From B10-G9 sp964627755 (GTDB lineage: Bacteria > Chloroflexota > Anaerolineae > Anaerolineales > UBA11858): a DNA stretch of 64,000 bases. Shown here one piece after another: positions 61,593-64,000 of the stretch; positions within the stretch are counted from its first letter, which is position 1; the number at the start of each line of letters is the position of its first letter. The position numbers were made by a program, and so were the translations under genes. The notes under the pieces were generated by a model. It was given only the letters and a program-made list of their open reading frames with translations. It had not been told where the DNA came from and did no database searches. The stretch is taken from assembly GCA_964627755.1 (NCBI GenBank), contig CAZVIH010000064.1:1-64000 (forward strand). The letters run 5' to 3'.

Positions 61593-62611
61593 TAAACAGC
61601 TCCTTTGCCATTCTTGACACGTTTAAGGATAGAATGCGCCATGCTGAAGCGGTAGAAAGTCCCAACAGGATCGGCGATGGTATCCACCGCTTCCTGGATC
61701 AGTTCTTCCAGCTTATCTTCTTCCATGGACTCATCACCCACGTCAAGAACGGAAGCAATTGCGGACAGCATTTTGGCTCCCTGGTCCTCCACTCCATCAG
61801 GAGGACCATAACAACCTCGGCACCCGATACCAACGGATGGGCATAAGGCACCGCATCCTGCCCGGGTTGCTATCCCCAGACAAATAATTCCTTGTTCCAG
61901 CAGGCATTGATCCGGGTCTGGTTGAATTTCGTAAGGACGATAAAATCGCTTGATCGTCTTCTCGTGTTTCTCTCGGCTGCATTCTTCACAGAGCGCGGTT
62001 GTTCCGGCACCTAAGATCGCGCCTGCGGGTGGAAGTGGAAGCCCTTCAGTCAGGGCACCAACGACAACTTGCAGTACGGCCCAGATCTGGTGAGGTTCAG
62101 GTGGACATCCAGGGATGTAATAATCCACATCTATTACCTGGTCTAGGGATTTTACTGTGTGATAGAAATTTGGCAGGAACAAATCACCTTCGTCCACCTT
62201 GCTAACCAATTGAGGGAAGATGCCGTCCGGATTGTCAATCGTGGGATTGTCAATATAAACCTTATTGAACGTGGCTTCCTTTGTTGTAAGGTTTGAGAGG
62301 GCCGGGATACAGCCTTCGTAGGCACAAGATCCAAAAGCCACCAATACCTTGGATTTCTTCCGGAGAAGGTGAGCCATTTCCTCATTTTCTGAATTGCGGA
62401 TAGCACCGTTGAATAAACACAGATCGATATAACCATCAGGATAAGATTCCAAATCCTTGATCTTAAAATCCGCGATGCAGGGGAAAAAGACGATCTCAAA
62501 AACCTCATCTACGGTCAGGATATTCTCATGGATGTTCAACACTGAGATTTCGCAGCCACCGCAGGATGAAGCCCAGTACATGGCCAGTTTTGGTTTTCCA
62601 TTACCTGTCAT
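61592..62611 (-). CDS. mvhG: Hydrogenase small subunit, MvhG type
   Basis: A 339-residue protein. The proximal-cluster region reads ASSCGGCEISVLNIHE (residues 14-29), with AFGSCAYEGC (about 91) and PGCPPEPHQIW (about 168). Further cysteine groups (EECSREKHEK, RAGCGALCPSVGIGCRGCYG) bind the other clusters. Length is somewhat above the archaeal MvhG. It delivers electrons from the NiFe site to MvhD and HdrA. Overlaps MvhD by 11 bases. Confidence 0.9.
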   Translation of the reverse strand: MTGNGKPKLAMYWASSCGGCEISVLNIHENILTVDEVFEIVFFPCIADFKIKDLESYPDGYIDLCLFNGAIRNSENEEMAHLLRKKSKVLVAFGSCAYEGCIPALSNLTTKEATFNKVYIDNPTIDNPDGIFPQLVSKVDEGDLFLPNFYHTVKSLDQVIDVDYYIPGCPPEPHQIWAVLQVVVGALTEGLPLPPAGAILGAGTTALCEECSREKHEKTIKRFYRPYEIQPDPDQCLLEQGIICLGIATRAGCGALCPSVGIGCRGCYGPPDGVEDQGAKMLSAIASVLDVGDESMEEDKLEELIQEAVDTIADPVGTFYRFSMAHSILKRVKNGKGAV

Positions 62612-63077
62612 GTTGTGCCTCCTGTATAACTGCGTAAGCAGCAGCCCTGTTATCTATTAATACTTTTTCTCCCCAGCGAAGGGGGCCTAAAGCCCGAACC
62701 TCTTCTGTCATCCGGGTCACAGCTGCTGCCAGGACAGTCCCCTCCGAAGCGGAAGCCCATAGGAGCTGAACCCGTTCGTCTTCGATGCCCCATTGTTCCA
62801 TGGTCTTTTTCAAAAGCATGAAGCGCCGCAGAGCTTTTATGTTTCCGTTGACGTAATGACATTCTCCTGGGTGGCATCCGGCAATCAGAACACCATCAGC
62901 ACCGCTTCGCAAAGCCTGGAGAACAAATTGTGGATCCACTCTACCGGAACACATTACGCGTATAGGTCGTAAATTTGGTGCATATTTGATCCGGGCTGTT
63001 CCTGCAAGGTCGGCTGCTCGGTAGGAGCACCAATTGCATAGAAAACCTACGATCACAGGTTCAAATTGATCATTCAT
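62601..63077 (-). CDS. mvhD: MvhD-type [2Fe-2S] electron-transfer subunit
   Basis: A 158-residue protein with the FrhD/MvhD domain: GFLCNWCSYRAADLAGTARI (residues 11-30), VMCSGRVDPQFVLQA (about 41-55) and LIAGCHPGECHY (about 63-74). In methanogens MvhD links hydrogenase to HdrA. Here it overlaps hdrA by 4 bases and mvhG by 11, so all are one operon. Confidence 0.92.
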   Translation of the reverse strand: MNDQFEPVIVGFLCNWCSYRAADLAGTARIKYAPNLRPIRVMCSGRVDPQFVLQALRSGADGVLIAGCHPGECHYVNGNIKALRRFMLLKKTMEQWGIEDERVQLLWASASEGTVLAAAVTRMTEEVRALGPLRWGEKVLIDNRAAAYAVIQEAQHDR

Positions 63078-64000
63078 AAAACCTCCTGCTTCACTGAGAC
63101 CTCACCCTGTGCATCCCAGAGGATTCCATTTAATTCAGCAAAAATTTGTGTGTTAGTGAAGTGTGCCCCATCGATAACTCCTGATGGACAGCCCGCAACG
63201 CAGGTGCCGCAGCCCTGGCACAGGGCAGTGATCACCCGGGATACACCCTTTTCCTCATCAAACTCGATCGCGTTGTAAGGACAGAGTGTATTGCAGATCC
63301 GGCATCCAGAGCACTCATCCTCTCTGATACTCGCCCGGACCGGTTCCATCAGCACCGTGCCCTGGCTGATGAGTTTTGCAACCTGTGATGCAGCGGCTCC
63401 TCCCTGGGCAACTGTATCAGGAATGTCTTTTGGTCCCTGGCAAGCGCCGGCGATAAAAACGCCATCAGTCATCGTGGAAACCGGAGCAAGTTTGGGGTGC
63501 CGCTCATTGAAGAAACCGTCGTAATCGCAGCCCATCTTGAAGAGCTTTGATACTTCTTCCGCGTCATGCCTGGCTTCAACTCCAGCACTAAGGATCACCA
63601 TGTCCACCGGAGTTCTTTGCTGCTTGCCAATCAATGTGTTTTCCGCCTGGACGATCAGTTTATTTTCTTCTCCTGCACGACAGGCAGCTCCAGTAATTTC
63701 CGCTACGCGACCGCGTATGAAATGTGTACCTTCCTTCAGCAGCCGGTGGTAAAACTCTTCATAACCTTTGCCGGGTGTCCGCATGTCGATATAGTAGTTA
63801 TATACTTCTGCTTCGGGCAGATGTTCATGAACCAGGTGGGCAAATTTGAGAGAGTACATACAGCAAACTTTTGAGCAGTACTCGTTATGGTTCTGATCGC
63901 GGGATCCAACACAGTGAACGATTGCCACGCTTTTTGGATGTGTGATCCCATCCCGGAGAACGATGTGACCTTCTGTTGGCCCAGAAGCATTAACCATTCG
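63074..64000 (-). CDS. hdrA: Heterodisulfide reductase subunit A-like protein, C-terminal part
   Basis: The 5' end lies beyond the window edge; about 309 residues are visible. They contain the HdrA-typical CSKVCCMYSLK segment (near the visible residue 40), a flavin-domain part (VDMVILSAGVEA, GVFIAGACQGPKDIPDTV) and two [4Fe-4S] motifs, ECSGCRICNTLCP and CQGCGTCVAGCP. HdrA bifurcates electrons between ferredoxin and a higher-potential acceptor in methanogens. No HdrBC gene is visible here; the HdrD-like protein at 55563 is a possible partner. Operon with mvhD, mvhG and mvhA. Confidence 0.9.
   Translation of the reverse strand, partial: RMVNASGPTEGHIVLRDGITHPKSVAIVHCVGSRDQNHNEYCSKVCCMYSLKFAHLVHEHLPEAEVYNYYIDMRTPGKGYEEFYHRLLKEGTHFIRGRVAEITGAACRAGEENKLIVQAENTLIGKQQRTPVDMVILSAGVEARHDAEEVSKLFKMGCDYDGFFNERHPKLAPVSTMTDGVFIAGACQGPKDIPDTVAQGGAAASQVAKLISQGTVLMEPVRASIREDECSGCRICNTLCPYNAIEFDEEKGVSRVITALCQGCGTCVAGCPSGVIDGAHFTNTQIFAELNGILWDAQGEVSVKQEVL

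Noticed and set aside
1..64000. CRISPR arrays, transposons, prophage or tRNA genes
   Set aside because: Short repeats here are Thr/Pro codon repeats, DUF11 repeats and intergenic inverted arms. None shows spacer-repeat periodicity, and no transposase, integrase or cloverleaf was found by reading the intergenic stretches.

Overview
The window looks like a chromosomal segment of a Chloroflexota bacterium, most likely class Anaerolineae. That placement is inferred from content: long Thr/Pro ('TPTPT') stalks on exported proteins, TadE-type pseudopilins, DUF11-type giant surface proteins carrying their own C-terminal sortase domain, multihaem c-type cytochromes, and an Mvh/Hdr-type hydrogenase next to a b6f-like complex. 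No rRNA, tRNA, CRISPR array, transposase, integrase or phage gene was recognised.

Layout. 1-2500: the tail of an unknown gene, a sulfotransferase and a GT4 glycosyltransferase, then two very small genes including a ferredoxin-like protein. 2512-2986: a gene-free stretch with inverted interspersed repeats. 3461-17014: a cell-surface island on the + strand. It holds TadE, a TadG-like vWA protein, three tandem paralogues of about 685 residues (TadE anchor, two exported modules, Thr/Pro stalk, identical last residues YFLE), two small secreted proteins, a protein fusing a SipW-type signal peptidase to a DUF5305-like and a degenerate EAL domain, and a small RTX-repeat protein. Three promoters here share one architecture: a palindrome CTAACA-N4-TGTTAG exactly 10 bases upstream of a TTG -35 and a TANACT -10 with a 16-base spacer. 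This island is the best candidate for an undescribed system: a coordinately controlled surface appendage or matrix with its own peptidase.

17343-28484: a decahaem lipoprotein cytochrome, a convergent nonahaem NapC/NrfH-like cytochrome with a structured upstream region, and a 2263-residue repeat adhesin ending in an LPKTG motif and a sortase domain. 28687-34934: an M19 dipeptidase, phoU and pstBACS on the - strand, and a second, divergent pstB on the + strand. 35041-50440: mostly housekeeping and accessory genes: a lipoprotein, an FMN-binding protein, a LiaF-like membrane protein, a YfcC-type carrier, a DUF2817 peptidase, an epimerase, a Nudix hydrolase, an acyltransferase, 6-phosphogluconolactonase, an ECF sigma with DegV and a small membrane protein, and a five-gene operon (isochorismatase, flavin reductase-like, RlmN-like radical SAM, XdhC-like, patatin). 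50658-55497: a DUF58 - transglutaminase - MoxR - small membrane protein operon.

55563-64000 (- strand): energy metabolism. A b6f-like complex (c-b6 fusion, subunit IV, Rieske) is operonic with an HdrD-like iron-sulfur protein fused to a NarI-like membrane domain. Upstream of it lie HdrA (running off the window), MvhD, MvhG, MvhA and a hydrogenase maturation protease. Together they suggest H2 oxidation or evolution coupled to flavin-based electron bifurcation, and membrane quinone chemistry.
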